This document shows, piece by piece, positions 41,088 through 48,640 of a stretch of 58,154 bases of DNA. Source of the stretch: Caryophanales bacterium (GTDB lineage Bacteria > Bacillota > Bacilli > Exiguobacteriales > Exiguobacteriaceae); the NCBI GenBank assembly GCA_902362975.1, contig CABIYO010000014.1, forward strand, positions 1 through 58,154. The letters run 5' to 3'. Position 1 is the stretch's first letter, and every line of letters starts with the position of its first letter. The notes under the pieces are model-generated. The model saw nothing but the letters and a program-made list of their open reading frames with translations, had not been told where the DNA came from and searched no databases. The translations under genes and the position numbers were made by a program.

Positions 41088-41678
41088 TCAATATAGTTTT
41101 CTTACACCCGTTACATCATCGTACATGACGTCGTAAGTGTTACGTGTTCTATCTTTGTACATAATTGCATCCTTAGTTCCAGAGTGTGCCAATCCTAGTG
41201 CATGTCCAAATTCGTGTTTTGCAGTAGCAGTTATATCAGTCGAACTATCATCATTTAAATAAGAATCATTTAAATAAAGATTTGACCAGTCATAGTTTCT
41301 TGTCGGTCCGTATCCGTCTTGATTAATTTGACCTTCCCCGTTTTTAAAGAAATCGGCTACTCCATTCCATCCGGTACTTCCATAATTGCCTATAAAGAAA
41401 TCAACTGTTGTTCCTGTCCGCGAGGTACTTTGAGTAAACGCTACATCAGTAGAATCTGATGCCGTAGCATTAACTTTAGAATTCCATTGAGATACTGCGT
41501 TTCGAATAAATCCTCCATAATATCTACCATCAAAATAATCGCTTGATATGTAATAAGTCTCACCTTTAATACCACCTGTTAACTTCGCCTTATTCGCCCA
41601 ATAATTGTAAGCAAATGTAGGTGTGACAACACCTAACAAAATTACAACAATTAATAATCCCAACATCGACTTTTTCAT
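41088..41678 (-). CDS. Secreted matrixin-type zinc metalloprotease
   Basis: A ~196-residue exported protease. The signal peptide is KKSMLGLLIVVILLGVVTPTFA; the start is ATG 41678 (an ATG at 41690 is possible but touches the Shine-Dalgarno). The active site HEFGHALGLAHS (HExGHxxGxxH, zinc ligands) is followed by the Met-turn region AIMYKDR, the metzincin signature of matrixins. Acts outside the cell on protein substrates that cannot be predicted. Followed by a secreted partner gene. AT-rich and probably acquired together with 40035-41067. Confidence 0.85.
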   Translation of the reverse strand: MKKSMLGLLIVVILLGVVTPTFAYNYWANKAKLTGGIKGETYYISSDYFDGRYYGGFIRNAVSQWNSKVNATASDSTDVAFTQSTSRTGTTVDFFIGNYGSTGWNGVADFFKNGEGQINQDGYGPTRNYDWSNLYLNDSYLNDDSSTDITATAKHEFGHALGLAHSGTKDAIMYKDRTRNTYDVMYDDVTGVRKLY

Positions 41679-41884
41679 CAGATAATTCATCCCCTTCTTT
41701 TTTTTTGGATATTTAAACTCAAAAAACATCCAACAGTAGCTAATTTTACTATTAAATGTATTTATTGTAAACTAATTATCTGATAAAAAAGAATTATCTG
41801 ATAAATATTCAGTTTTAATAGGTGCATCCGGATACAAATGCACGTGTATACGAGATACGTGCACGTCACTCCTATACATTCATG

Positions 41885-42138
41885 TCCGTCAAAGAAAAAT
41901 TGTCACCAACAGGTTTAATAACGTTAATCTGGACGTGATGAACGAAGTTCACAGACCGACATAAGACGAACAAAAAGACCCGGCAGTAACAACTTCTCGA
42001 GCGTCGACACAAACGACAACAGTTATGTGACGATCTAAGAGGCGAAAAACATCATCTTCATGATGCCAACCATGAGAGATTGTTGGTTTTATTCTCATAT
42101 GTGTGATAACGACAACGACGGAAGTTCAAGGAATGATT
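41885..42138 (+). pseudogene. Decayed 3' end of nuclease gene
   Basis: Nucleotides align with the end of the nuclease gene at 37697-38638 (GTCACC..., GATGAACGAAG, GACGATC, CATGATGCC, GATAACGACAACGACGG), ending GGAATGATTTCAATCA as in the intact copy, but frameshifts and stops destroy the frame. It is the second arm of the diverged direct repeat. Just upstream (41839-41863) lies an imperfect inverted repeat TGCACGT..ACGTGCA of unknown role; the rest of 41730-41885 has no gene. Confidence 0.7.
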
Positions 42139-42170
42139 TCAATCAGAAATTAAAACAATGTTTATTGTAT

Positions 42171-42209
42171 AAAAAAGACATCCTCTATTTTTAAGAGAAT
42201 GTCTTTTTT
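42171..42209. terminator. Terminator near HTH gene
   Basis: Stem AAAAAAGACAT/ATGTCTTTTTT, a near-duplicate of the hairpin at 38673-38709, placed directly after the minus-strand HTH gene. Confidence 0.75.
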
Positions 42210-42213
42210 ATAC

Positions 42214-42822
42214 TCATTTACGCTTTCGCTTCACTTTATCGAGCCGAATTTTCTCGATCAACGCGTGGATGATCTGTTCATCTCTTCCAACGAAATCTTT
42301 GTTGAAGGGAATACGCTCCCCTTCGAACATGAAGTAGTCAAGCAGGTGTGGGACTCGCGGTGTCGCGTGCCCCCACGTATGCTTCGAGCAACGTTCCCAC
42401 ACCTCGGCTTCGAACTCTTTTGAATAGCGCATATGCTCGACGGCAGCCTTGACCTCTGATTTCTTCAGGACGAAGTAGTCCTCGAAGACGAATTTGCCGA
42501 GAAGCTCGTACCACATCTCCTCACGGGCCCGCTCTTTAATCGCTTCTACATCGACTTCGACGTGATACGAGGCCTCTTCTTCATTCTTGACGACATTCCG
42601 AGCTTCCCCTGTCACCGACTCCACATACAGCTCCCATCCTTCCGGCATCCGTTCTTTGATGAACTGTTCGAGCGCCTCCTCACTGATCCGATAGCCTTTT
42701 TTACGCGACTCGAGCGGTTCTGCCTGGATCACGCCTTTTCGTACCCAGTTGCGGACCGTCTCCTTATGGCTTGTGAGCTTGTTCTTCGATAAGATTTCAA
42801 ATGCCTCGTCAATCGTATACAT
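42214..42822 (-). CDS. MerR/excisionase-like HTH protein
   Basis: A 202-residue protein whose N-terminus (YTIDEAFEILSKNKLTSHKETVRNWVRKGVIQAEPLESRKKGYRISEEALEQFI) is a winged-helix MerR/AlpA-type DNA-binding domain. A helical, charged middle and an aromatic-rich C-terminal part (KHTWGHATPRVPHLLDYFMFEGERIPF..DFVGRDEQI) follow, ending in a KRKRK tail. Proteins of this type occur widely on Gram-positive plasmids and may control copy, transfer or partition. The start ATG 42822 has AAAAGGAGGC upstream. A fragment of a paralogous copy is at 38714-38810. Confidence 0.7.
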   Translation of the reverse strand: MYTIDEAFEILSKNKLTSHKETVRNWVRKGVIQAEPLESRKKGYRISEEALEQFIKERMPEGWELYVESVTGEARNVVKNEEEASYHVEVDVEAIKERAREEMWYELLGKFVFEDYFVLKKSEVKAAVEHMRYSKEFEAEVWERCSKHTWGHATPRVPHLLDYFMFEGERIPFNKDFVGRDEQIIHALIEKIRLDKVKRKRK

Positions 42823-43073
42823 GGTAAGCCTCCTTTTAATACAGTGATTATTTTATTAAATAATACCATAATCATTGTGTTAAAAAATATAGAAACAAAC
42901 TCTACTTTTTAGAAGGGATATCAATCAAAATTAAGCGAATTATTTATGGTAGAAGTTTAATTTGGAATCAAAAAATAAAATCCCATTTTTAAACATTGAA
43001 TTTTTTTGTATTTAAAGGGATATTTAAGGTTAAGCTGTATATCTTTAATTTCATTTGTATAAGAGGAGGGTTT

Positions 43074-43772
43074 ATGCAGAAAAGAAAGATGTATTTCTTC
43101 ATCATATCGACCTTAATCATCGTCGCTTTATTTAAAATCGGAGGCACTTCTCTTTATGGAATGATTGTAGATCGTCCCACCCAACAAGACATGTCTGGGG
43201 AGCCAAGGTATATCGACGGTGAGCCAGCAACCTTTGATAAAGTAGACAATCTAGAGGACACTAACGATATACCGAAATGGCATAACCTTTTGTTGAAAGA
43301 AAGTTTTAAGAAAATAATTACCGGTGAGAATCAAAGTTCTACTTCAGACGTCCTGAAATGGGTGGCTGTAGGTCTTTTGCTCATTCTATTTCTCAAGTAC
43401 TACAAGCGTGTACGGGATTGGTGGGACAAACGGCGACGCAAAACGACATCGTCCTCGGCTGACGAGAGACCATTCTCAGTTCGAGCCAATACGAGCACAG
43501 TGACCAATACAACACCAACCGTTCACTATGCCTCTGATACTGAGCTTGGGAAACTACTCGTGGAGCTAAATGACACCTTGAGCGACACTCAAAAACGAAA
43601 ACCTCACGAGACCGTCTCAGAATGGTTTGCACGCATTCGATTCGAACAATCTGTGAAACCTTATGCCGATGTGCGATATGGAGAACTGGACGTGATCGAC
43701 GAGCGCTCACTTCATGATTTCAAAGTATCTGTCAGACAGTACATACAACACTATAAAGGAGAGAAATCTTGA
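43074..43772 (+). CDS. Membrane protein upstream of MoxR ATPase (DUF4129-like)
   Basis: A 232-residue protein starting at ATG 43074 behind AGAGGAGGG. It has two membrane helices: MYFFIISTLIIVALFKIGG (about 6-24) and VLKWVAVGLLLILFLKYY (about 92-110). The C-terminal cytoplasmic part contains KRKPHETVSEWFARI..DVRYGELDVIDERSLHDFKVSVRQYIQ, the pattern of the DUF4129 segment found at the end of transglutaminase-like partners of MoxR. It overlaps the moxR-like gene by 4 bases. The transglutaminase domain normally present in this family is absent. Confidence 0.65.
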   Translation: MQKRKMYFFIISTLIIVALFKIGGTSLYGMIVDRPTQQDMSGEPRYIDGEPATFDKVDNLEDTNDIPKWHNLLLKESFKKIITGENQSSTSDVLKWVAVGLLLILFLKYYKRVRDWWDKRRRKTTSSSADERPFSVRANTSTVTNTTPTVHYASDTELGKLLVELNDTLSDTQKRKPHETVSEWFARIRFEQSVKPYADVRYGELDVIDERSLHDFKVSVRQYIQHYKGEKS

Positions 43773-44698
43773 TGAACATTCGTACGATGATTGATGAAAT
43801 CAATCAAGTCTATTTGGGCAACCCGACAGTGGTAGAGTTGTGTGTGACGTCCCTTTTAGCGAACGGACATGTACTCTTAGAAGATGTACCGGGCACTGGA
43901 AAGACGATGTTGGCCAAGACATTGGCGACGAGTTTCCACGGCGATTTTTCAAGAATTCAGTTCACAGCCGACTTATTACCGTCAGATATTGTCGGTTCAG
44001 ATTTTTTCAATCTGAAGACGCAAGAGTTTGAAAACAAGCAAGGTCCGATCTTCGCTAACATCGTGCTGATCGATGAAATCAACCGGGCCGTCCCACGTAC
44101 CCAGTCCGCATTGCTCGAAGCGATGGAGGAACGACAGGTGACGGTCGGGGGCAAGACATATCACCTTCCTACCCCATTCTTCGTCATCGCGACACAGAAT
44201 CCGATTGAATCGTCTGGCACCTTCTCTTTGCCTGATGCGCAACTTGACCGGTTCATGATGTGTCTACATACAGGGTATCCGACCGAAGAATTCGAACTTC
44301 AATTGCTGGAGGAATCCGTCACCGAGACCCGGAAGGCGGTATTGGCAAATGTCGATTTCGAGCAACTTCTTCAATATCGAGCCGATGCCATGAAAATCCA
44401 CGTCTCGAAAGACATCTTACGTTATATCGTCTCGATTGCGACCGCGTCACGAAGTCATCGGAACGTTCAAACGGGGATCAGTCCTCGTGCGACGATCGCG
44501 CTCTCGAAAGCCGCTCAAAGCTATGCCTATATCCAAAGTCGTGATTATGTCACACCAGAGGACATCAAGTTCTTGGCCCCATATGTTTTCGCACATCGAT
44601 TGACACTGACGCTCGAAGGCGAGATTAAGTCTTCGAAGGCCATGGTCATGGAAGAAATCTTGGCGACCGTCCCGGTCCCGGTCGAGATGGGCATGTGA
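43769..44698 (+). CDS. MoxR-family AAA+ ATPase
   Basis: A 309-residue AAA+ protein with Walker A EDVPGTGKTMLAKT (about 37-50), Walker B IVLIDEINR (about 100-108), sensor 1 ATQNPIE and the arginine-finger helix. MoxR ATPases act as chaperones that insert cofactors or activate von Willebrand A-type partners, here encoded by the next gene (DUF58). It overlaps both neighbours by 4 bases, forming a tight three-gene operon. Confidence 0.9.
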   Translation: MMNIRTMIDEINQVYLGNPTVVELCVTSLLANGHVLLEDVPGTGKTMLAKTLATSFHGDFSRIQFTADLLPSDIVGSDFFNLKTQEFENKQGPIFANIVLIDEINRAVPRTQSALLEAMEERQVTVGGKTYHLPTPFFVIATQNPIESSGTFSLPDAQLDRFMMCLHTGYPTEEFELQLLEESVTETRKAVLANVDFEQLLQYRADAMKIHVSKDILRYIVSIATASRSHRNVQTGISPRATIALSKAAQSYAYIQSRDYVTPEDIKFLAPYVFAHRLTLTLEGEIKSSKAMVMEEILATVPVPVEMGM

Positions 44699-45747
44699 CT
44701 CTGATGAACATCACGACCAATGTATTTTTCTTGCTTGAGAAACGCATCCAAATCGTCTTGTTTTCAGTGATGATTATCTTGTTGTTCGTGCCGTACCTCT
44801 CGATCCTTTCATTCGTTCTCGCTATTTTTTTGGCGGCAAGTGTTTATATCGAGCGTTACACGAAACGACTGACTTCACAAATGGACGTCACGTGGAGACA
44901 GTTCGACTCGATTCTGTTCAAAGACGACAGGTGTAAGTTCACCCTTGACCTGACGAACGTGCACCTGTTAAACGAAATGAGCACGAAAACGTATATACGT
45001 ACGCCAAAGGATAAACATTACACCGTGAACTTAGAGGGACATACGGAATCTATCATTGAATTGGACGAGCTGTCGTCTGATTTCGTCTTCGAACTTACAG
45101 GCAATCGAAGGGGGCCCATCGAAATAGCTGAAATATCCATCACGATTAGCTTGCCTCTATCGTTAGGGACGTTGACACTCTATTTTTCCCCTCCTTTACG
45201 TTGGACGGTCTATCCATCGATTTCAAGTACTCATGCGCAACGTATCCGGTCACACCTGAAGCTTGGTGAGCGCGTCTCTAAATATTCTCCAATTAAAGAC
45301 CGGTTATTACAAATCTCCTCGAAGCCCTATGAGGATGAACCGTCCAGACAAATCGACTGGTATGCGACGGCGAAGAAATCCACCTTGCAAACGAAACTGT
45401 ACCAGCCGGTCAATCAAGACATGTTCACGGTGTACCTCGATTTGTCAGCTTCGAACGGGATCGGCCTTCATCATCAGTTCGAAGAATTGATAGAGGATAC
45501 GGCATTGGTCAGTCGGGAATTGATTGAAAGCGGCGGGAAGGTCGAGCTATTTGTGAACCGATTAGATCAAAAGGGACATGTCAATCACTTGAGCATCCAA
45601 GAAGGGGCGAAGCAGCTTAAAAACATCCTCGCCCTACTCTCTAGTCTATCGGAGCAAGATCACTATATGGGTTCAACCCGTTTCTCGCCTTACGTGACGA
45701 AAATAAAAAACAAGCAAGCTCAGCTCATAAAAATCGCATCAAGCTAA
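44695..45747 (+). CDS. DUF58 protein, MoxR partner
   Basis: A 350-residue protein starting at GTG 44695, overlapping the MoxR stop. Two membrane helices lie near the N-terminus (VLFSVMIILLFVPYLSILSFVLAIFLAASVY). A beta-sandwich follows, and then the DUF58 region with DEPSRQIDWYATAKKSTLQTKLYQPVNQDMFTVYLDLSASNG (about 215-262), a vWA-like fold with the DLSxS metal-site pattern. These pairs are linked to cell-envelope maturation. The operon ends here without the usual transglutaminase gene. Confidence 0.85.
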   Translation: MTLMNITTNVFFLLEKRIQIVLFSVMIILLFVPYLSILSFVLAIFLAASVYIERYTKRLTSQMDVTWRQFDSILFKDDRCKFTLDLTNVHLLNEMSTKTYIRTPKDKHYTVNLEGHTESIIELDELSSDFVFELTGNRRGPIEIAEISITISLPLSLGTLTLYFSPPLRWTVYPSISSTHAQRIRSHLKLGERVSKYSPIKDRLLQISSKPYEDEPSRQIDWYATAKKSTLQTKLYQPVNQDMFTVYLDLSASNGIGLHHQFEELIEDTALVSRELIESGGKVELFVNRLDQKGHVNHLSIQEGAKQLKNILALLSSLSEQDHYMGSTRFSPYVTKIKNKQAQLIKIASS

Positions 45748-45787
45748 CTGACTTTTTAAAAGCCAAGTTAGCTGATGTGTTTTTTTA
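45742..45787 (+). terminator. Terminator after MoxR/DUF58 operon
   Basis: Stem AGCTAACT/AGTTAGCT (extended by CATC/GATG) followed by GTTTTTTTATTT. Confidence 0.7.
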
Positions 45788-45832
45788 TTTATAGACAGTA
45801 CACTAGATGAGGATGATCCATGTACATGAAAA

Positions 45833-46052
45833 AACACCATTCGGCCGAATGGTGTTCCTTGCGTGTCGTTAGACGCGCCCACGCTCTTGCTTTTGACGTT
45901 TTCCTTACGCTCCGTGCCTCCTGTTAGAAAGGGCCAGGAACATAGAGATGCGGCTTGTGAGCCAGCAGCTCTTGTTATCGGGCCGTCAGGGGGGCAGCGG
46001 TGCGATGAGCGACTTCGCCTCCTGGCGTTAGACGCTCACGCATGAGCCCGGA
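45833..46052. other. Perfect 24-bp palindrome and GC-rich gene-free stretch
   Basis: AACACCATTCGG and its exact complement (45833-45856) form a hairpin matching the core of the terminator at 39901-39950. The following ~195 bp are GC-rich without a credible frame; the motif GTTAGACGC occurs at both ends (45869 and 46026), suggesting an RNA or remnant, but no family is recognised. Confidence 0.45.
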
Positions 46053-46436
46053 TTACCATTCCTTCTCCCATGCCCCGTCTTCAGACACGCTCCAATCCTC
46101 GAAGCGATACTTGATGATCCAATGGACATGCATCACCTCATATTCGAATATATCCTTGGATAGCTCTGAGACGACGAAGCTGACGTCTCCATCCGCCACC
46201 ACCCAGGTCCCATATAGATACACGATCTTGATCGGATGCTCTTCCGCATCCAGATAGATCACTACGCGAAAATAAGGCGAGTTCCGTCCCTCATCGAACC
46301 GGACGACCTTCTCGACGCCATGTTCCCTGTCGACGACACGCATCCACTCGGGATGTTCCATCAGTTCCGAGAACACCGTCCGGACGAACGGATCCAACCC
46401 TTCGAACGCATAGTCATCAAGCAGCACCTCGTTCAC
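46053..46436 (-). CDS. Hypothetical 127-residue protein
   Basis: Starts at GTG 46436 behind GGAAGGGGTGAG. The protein is acidic and soluble with an alternating beta pattern (PYFRVVIYLDAEEHPIKIVYLYGTWVVADGDVSFVVSEL) and tryptophan-rich ends (HVHWIIKYRFEDWSVSEDGAWEKEW). No family recognised. A long palindrome at 46534-46567 lies upstream and could be its regulatory site or the terminator of the preceding gene. Confidence 0.55.
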   Translation of the reverse strand: MNEVLLDDYAFEGLDPFVRTVFSELMEHPEWMRVVDREHGVEKVVRFDEGRNSPYFRVVIYLDAEEHPIKIVYLYGTWVVADGDVSFVVSELSKDIFEYEVMHVHWIIKYRFEDWSVSEDGAWEKEW

Positions 46437-46533
46437 AACGTCTCACCCCTTCCGGTTCTTTATAGAACGATTCCCCGTCCAGAGCCGGTTCAGTCCTTGT
46501 TCATGAGCCTACAGAAATGAAGACTTTTAAAAA

Positions 46534-46567
46534 TTGTATACACATATACATGTATATGTGTATACAA
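46534..46567. terminator. Perfect 34-bp loopless palindrome
   Basis: TTGTATACACATATACA is followed immediately by its exact complement. On the minus strand it is followed by TTTTT and lies 14 bp past the stop of the gene at 46581-46787, so it can act as terminator; its perfect symmetry and position before the next minus-strand gene also allow an operator role. Confidence 0.6.
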
Positions 46568-46580
46568 TGATTCCTTTTTC

Positions 46581-46787
46581 TTATGTACGACGATTCCGTC
46601 GAATCATGTTCGTATTGAAAAAGACGGTGAGGTGGGTCAAGCGCTCTCCTTCCTTCACATCACAAAGAAGATCCATGCTCACAAGTTTTAAGTCATCAAA
46701 ATCTTCTTGAAGCCGGTCAGGAAGGCGTCGAAGCAACACCTCCGTCATCTCGTCCATCGTCTGTTGGTCTAGTTGGAAATTATCCAT
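46581..46787 (-). CDS. Hypothetical 68-residue protein
   Basis: Starts at ATG 46787 behind GGAGAGGATG; an upstream in-frame extension has no supporting site. It is acidic with a helical N-terminus (DNFQLDQQTMDEMTEVLLRRLPDRLQEDFDDLKL), ending in a basic RRNRRT. No known domain. It is followed by the palindrome at 46534-46567. Confidence 0.5.
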   Translation of the reverse strand: MDNFQLDQQTMDEMTEVLLRRLPDRLQEDFDDLKLVSMDLLCDVKEGERLTHLTVFFNTNMIRRNRRT

Positions 46788-46882
46788 CTGAATCATCCTC
46801 TCCATTTGATAGCTCAATGATACCTCGCATCCACGCAATCAACATCTCGGCTTATTTCACGTAAGCCCTGGTGTTGTTTCGT

Positions 46883-47123
46883 ACAAGCCCTAGGGCTTGT
46901 TTAGAAGACATGCTCATTTTCAATAAACAAACCGTGTTTTCACTTCTGTCATTTCATCAAACAATCTTCTTACGAGACAGACCAAAACAACGTCCAACCT
47001 TCACACACGAACCATCTCGTTTTCGTCATGCGAAAACGACCCTTTTCCGGATCCCGCTCTATGGATCCAGGCGAGAGCAACGCGAGTCGCCCATCCAGTC
47101 AAAGAAAAACGTACGTTTTTCTT
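46883..47123. other. Gene-free interval with two palindromes (46883-46900; 47102-47123)
   Basis: ACAAGCCCTAGGGCTTGT (46883-46900) is a perfect 18-bp palindrome. At 47102-47123 a perfect 22-bp palindrome with arms AAGAAAAACGT/ACGTTTTTCTT is a likely bidirectional terminator for radC. The 390 bp between 46787 and 47178 hold no convincing gene. Confidence 0.5.
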
Positions 47124-47177
47124 CCTTGCCCTTACCGGACGGACCGGGACCGGTCCCCCGGCCCCACTCCATTCCGT

Positions 47178-47633
47178 TCAACCCATGTAACCTCGCTGTT
47201 TCATGCTGACGTATGACTCGTCCGCACCGAGGATGAGATGGTCGAGCACCGGGATGCCGATGAGGTCGCCTGCTTCGTGTAACCGTTCGGAGACGAGGAT
47301 GTCCTCCCGGCTAGGGGCCGGGTCCCCGCTCGGATGTTGGTGACAGACGATGAGGCACGAGGCGTTGTTCAAGATGGCGCATTTGAAGACCTCCCGTGGG
47401 TGGACGACACTCGAGTTGACGCTCCCGACGTGCGCCCGGTGGACGCCGATGACCCGGTTCTTCGTGTTGAGCATGATGACGAGGAACACCTCACGGTCGT
47501 CGTCCCCGATGAACGATGCGCCGATTTGTCGGGCACTGTCCGGCGAGTGGATGACGGCGTGCTCGAGGGCGACCATCTCCTCGCGAACCTCTTGCTTGAT
47601 ACGAATGACCTCGATGATGGCGGATAGTTCCAT
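47178..47633 (-). CDS. radC: RadC-type JAB/MPN domain protein
   Basis: A 151-residue protein starting at ATG 47633 behind AAAGGGGAC. It has only the C-terminal MPN domain of RadC, with the zinc motif NNASCLIVCHQHPSGDPAPSREDI (H-x-H-P-S-G-x(7)-D), and lacks the N-terminal helix-hairpin-helix. Such short RadC proteins are common on mobile elements, where the role is unclear despite the repair-related name. The preceding 350 bp contain a structured RNA candidate (47711-47880) that could be its leader. Confidence 0.85.
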   Translation of the reverse strand: MELSAIIEVIRIKQEVREEMVALEHAVIHSPDSARQIGASFIGDDDREVFLVIMLNTKNRVIGVHRAHVGSVNSSVVHPREVFKCAILNNASCLIVCHQHPSGDPAPSREDILVSERLHEAGDLIGIPVLDHLILGADESYVSMKQRGYMG

Positions 47634-47710
47634 GATAATTTGTCCCCTTTCGGATAAGCTGTCCTCAGAACGAACACCGTTGTGCGTCCTGTTGACGGGA
47701 ACGCAGCGAG

Positions 47711-47880
47711 CGTCGGGAGACGGTGCAAGGGCGACCGCAGGGAGAGCCTCAAAAAAATGCGTAGAGCGCACGCAGGGCCAGGCTTCCGTAGCCAACGAGC
47801 GAAAAGCCTCGCTTTGAGCCTAAAGCGAAGGAAGACGGGCCGGAGGGCGCGTCATTTTTTTGACGTCCCTTGCACCGACG
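47711..47880. ncRNA. Candidate structured RNA between radC and yolD-like genes
   Basis: CGGTGCAAGGG (47721-47731) pairs perfectly with CCCTTGCACCG (47867-47877), bracketing ~135 bases without coding signals. Inside are hairpins TCGCTTT/AAAGCGA (47809-47828) and CGTCA/TGACG around a T6 loop (47850-47865). It is markedly GC-rich. It could be the radC leader (minus strand) or an independent transcript; the strand is undetermined and no known family is recognised. Confidence 0.45.
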
Positions 47881-47968
47881 ACCAGCGAGCTAGAGTACGG
47901 AAACAGGACGCAGGGATCAACAATCATGAAAAAGGCTGTTCAAACGGGACAAATCAGGTATAAAATAG

Positions 47969-47981
47969 GAACAAGTGTTCG
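47969..47981. promoter_or_regulatory. LexA/DinR (SOS) box
   Basis: GAACAAGTGTTCG fits the Bacillus SOS consensus CGAAC-N4-GTTCG (first C replaced by G), placed 23 bp before the YolD-like start and next to a TATAAAATA -10-like region. Confidence 0.7.
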
Positions 47982-48004
47982 TTTTATAAAAAGGAGTGAT
48001 TGTG

Positions 48005-48346
48005 ATGACGATGTATCGCGACCGGGGTGAGCTGAAATGGATCCCGTTCCTCATGCCCGAGCACAAGGCGCTACTGACGAAATACTATAAAGAGATTCAA
48101 AAAATTGAGATGCCCGATATCGATGAACAGGTCCTATCGGTCTATGAGAATGTGCTGAATGACGCGATCTTCAGCGGGGATATGGTGGAGGTGAAATATG
48201 TGGAGGATCGGGAGATGAAACGATTCAAGGGGTTCGTGCACCGGACGAATTACATGGAGCGGACCGTCGAGCTGGCCAATCAGCGGGACGGGGTCATCCA
48301 TGTGCCGTTCGAGGCAATCATTCACGTGGAACAATCGATGGACTAA
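48005..48346 (+). CDS. YolD-like protein, SOS-controlled
   Basis: A 113-residue protein starting at ATG 48005 behind AAGGAGTG. It has the YolD-like pattern: [28 protein letters not shown], then [50 protein letters not shown]. YolD-like proteins accompany Y-family polymerases (UvrX/UmuC-like) on plasmids and phages; here the polymerase gene is absent from the neighbourhood. The LexA box upstream suggests induction by DNA damage. Downstream to 48582 no gene is seen. Confidence 0.8.
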   Translation: MTMYRDRGELKWIPFLMPEHKALLTKYYKEIQKIEMPDIDEQVLSVYENVLNDAIFSGDMVEVKYVEDREMKRFKGFVHRTNYMERTVELANQRDGVIHVPFEAIIHVEQSMD

Positions 48347-48582
48347 CGCCCTGGCGGTTGTTCGAAGTCTGCGTCGCGAAACGAAGTGTCGCTCCTCGAC
48401 TTTTTTGATTCCAAAAAGAAAAGCGATTCCCCCATTCTCTTCGAAACAAGGAAATATTTTCAGAAGTACGAATATAAAAAAATAAAACTCATTAGTTGTC
48501 ATCATCTTCTGGATAGGGTAACATCTTTGGTGTTGTGAACTTATGAACGAACGATGAACATATCCTTATATATTTCAAGGTT

Positions 48583-48609
48583 TTGATTTCTGTGAGAGTC
48601 AGAAATCAA
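48583..48609. promoter_or_regulatory. 10-bp-arm inverted repeat upstream of SulP gene
   Basis: TTGATTTCTG-TGAGAGT-CAGAAATCAA lies about 32 bp before the SulP start. It may be an operator or leader hairpin. Confidence 0.5.
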
Positions 48610-48640
48610 TACTAAAAAATCTATAGAGAGGTGTGTTCAT

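Noticed and set aside
47334..47817. Plus-strand frames over radC
   Set aside because: The RadC zinc motif is on the minus strand; the plus frames have no family match.
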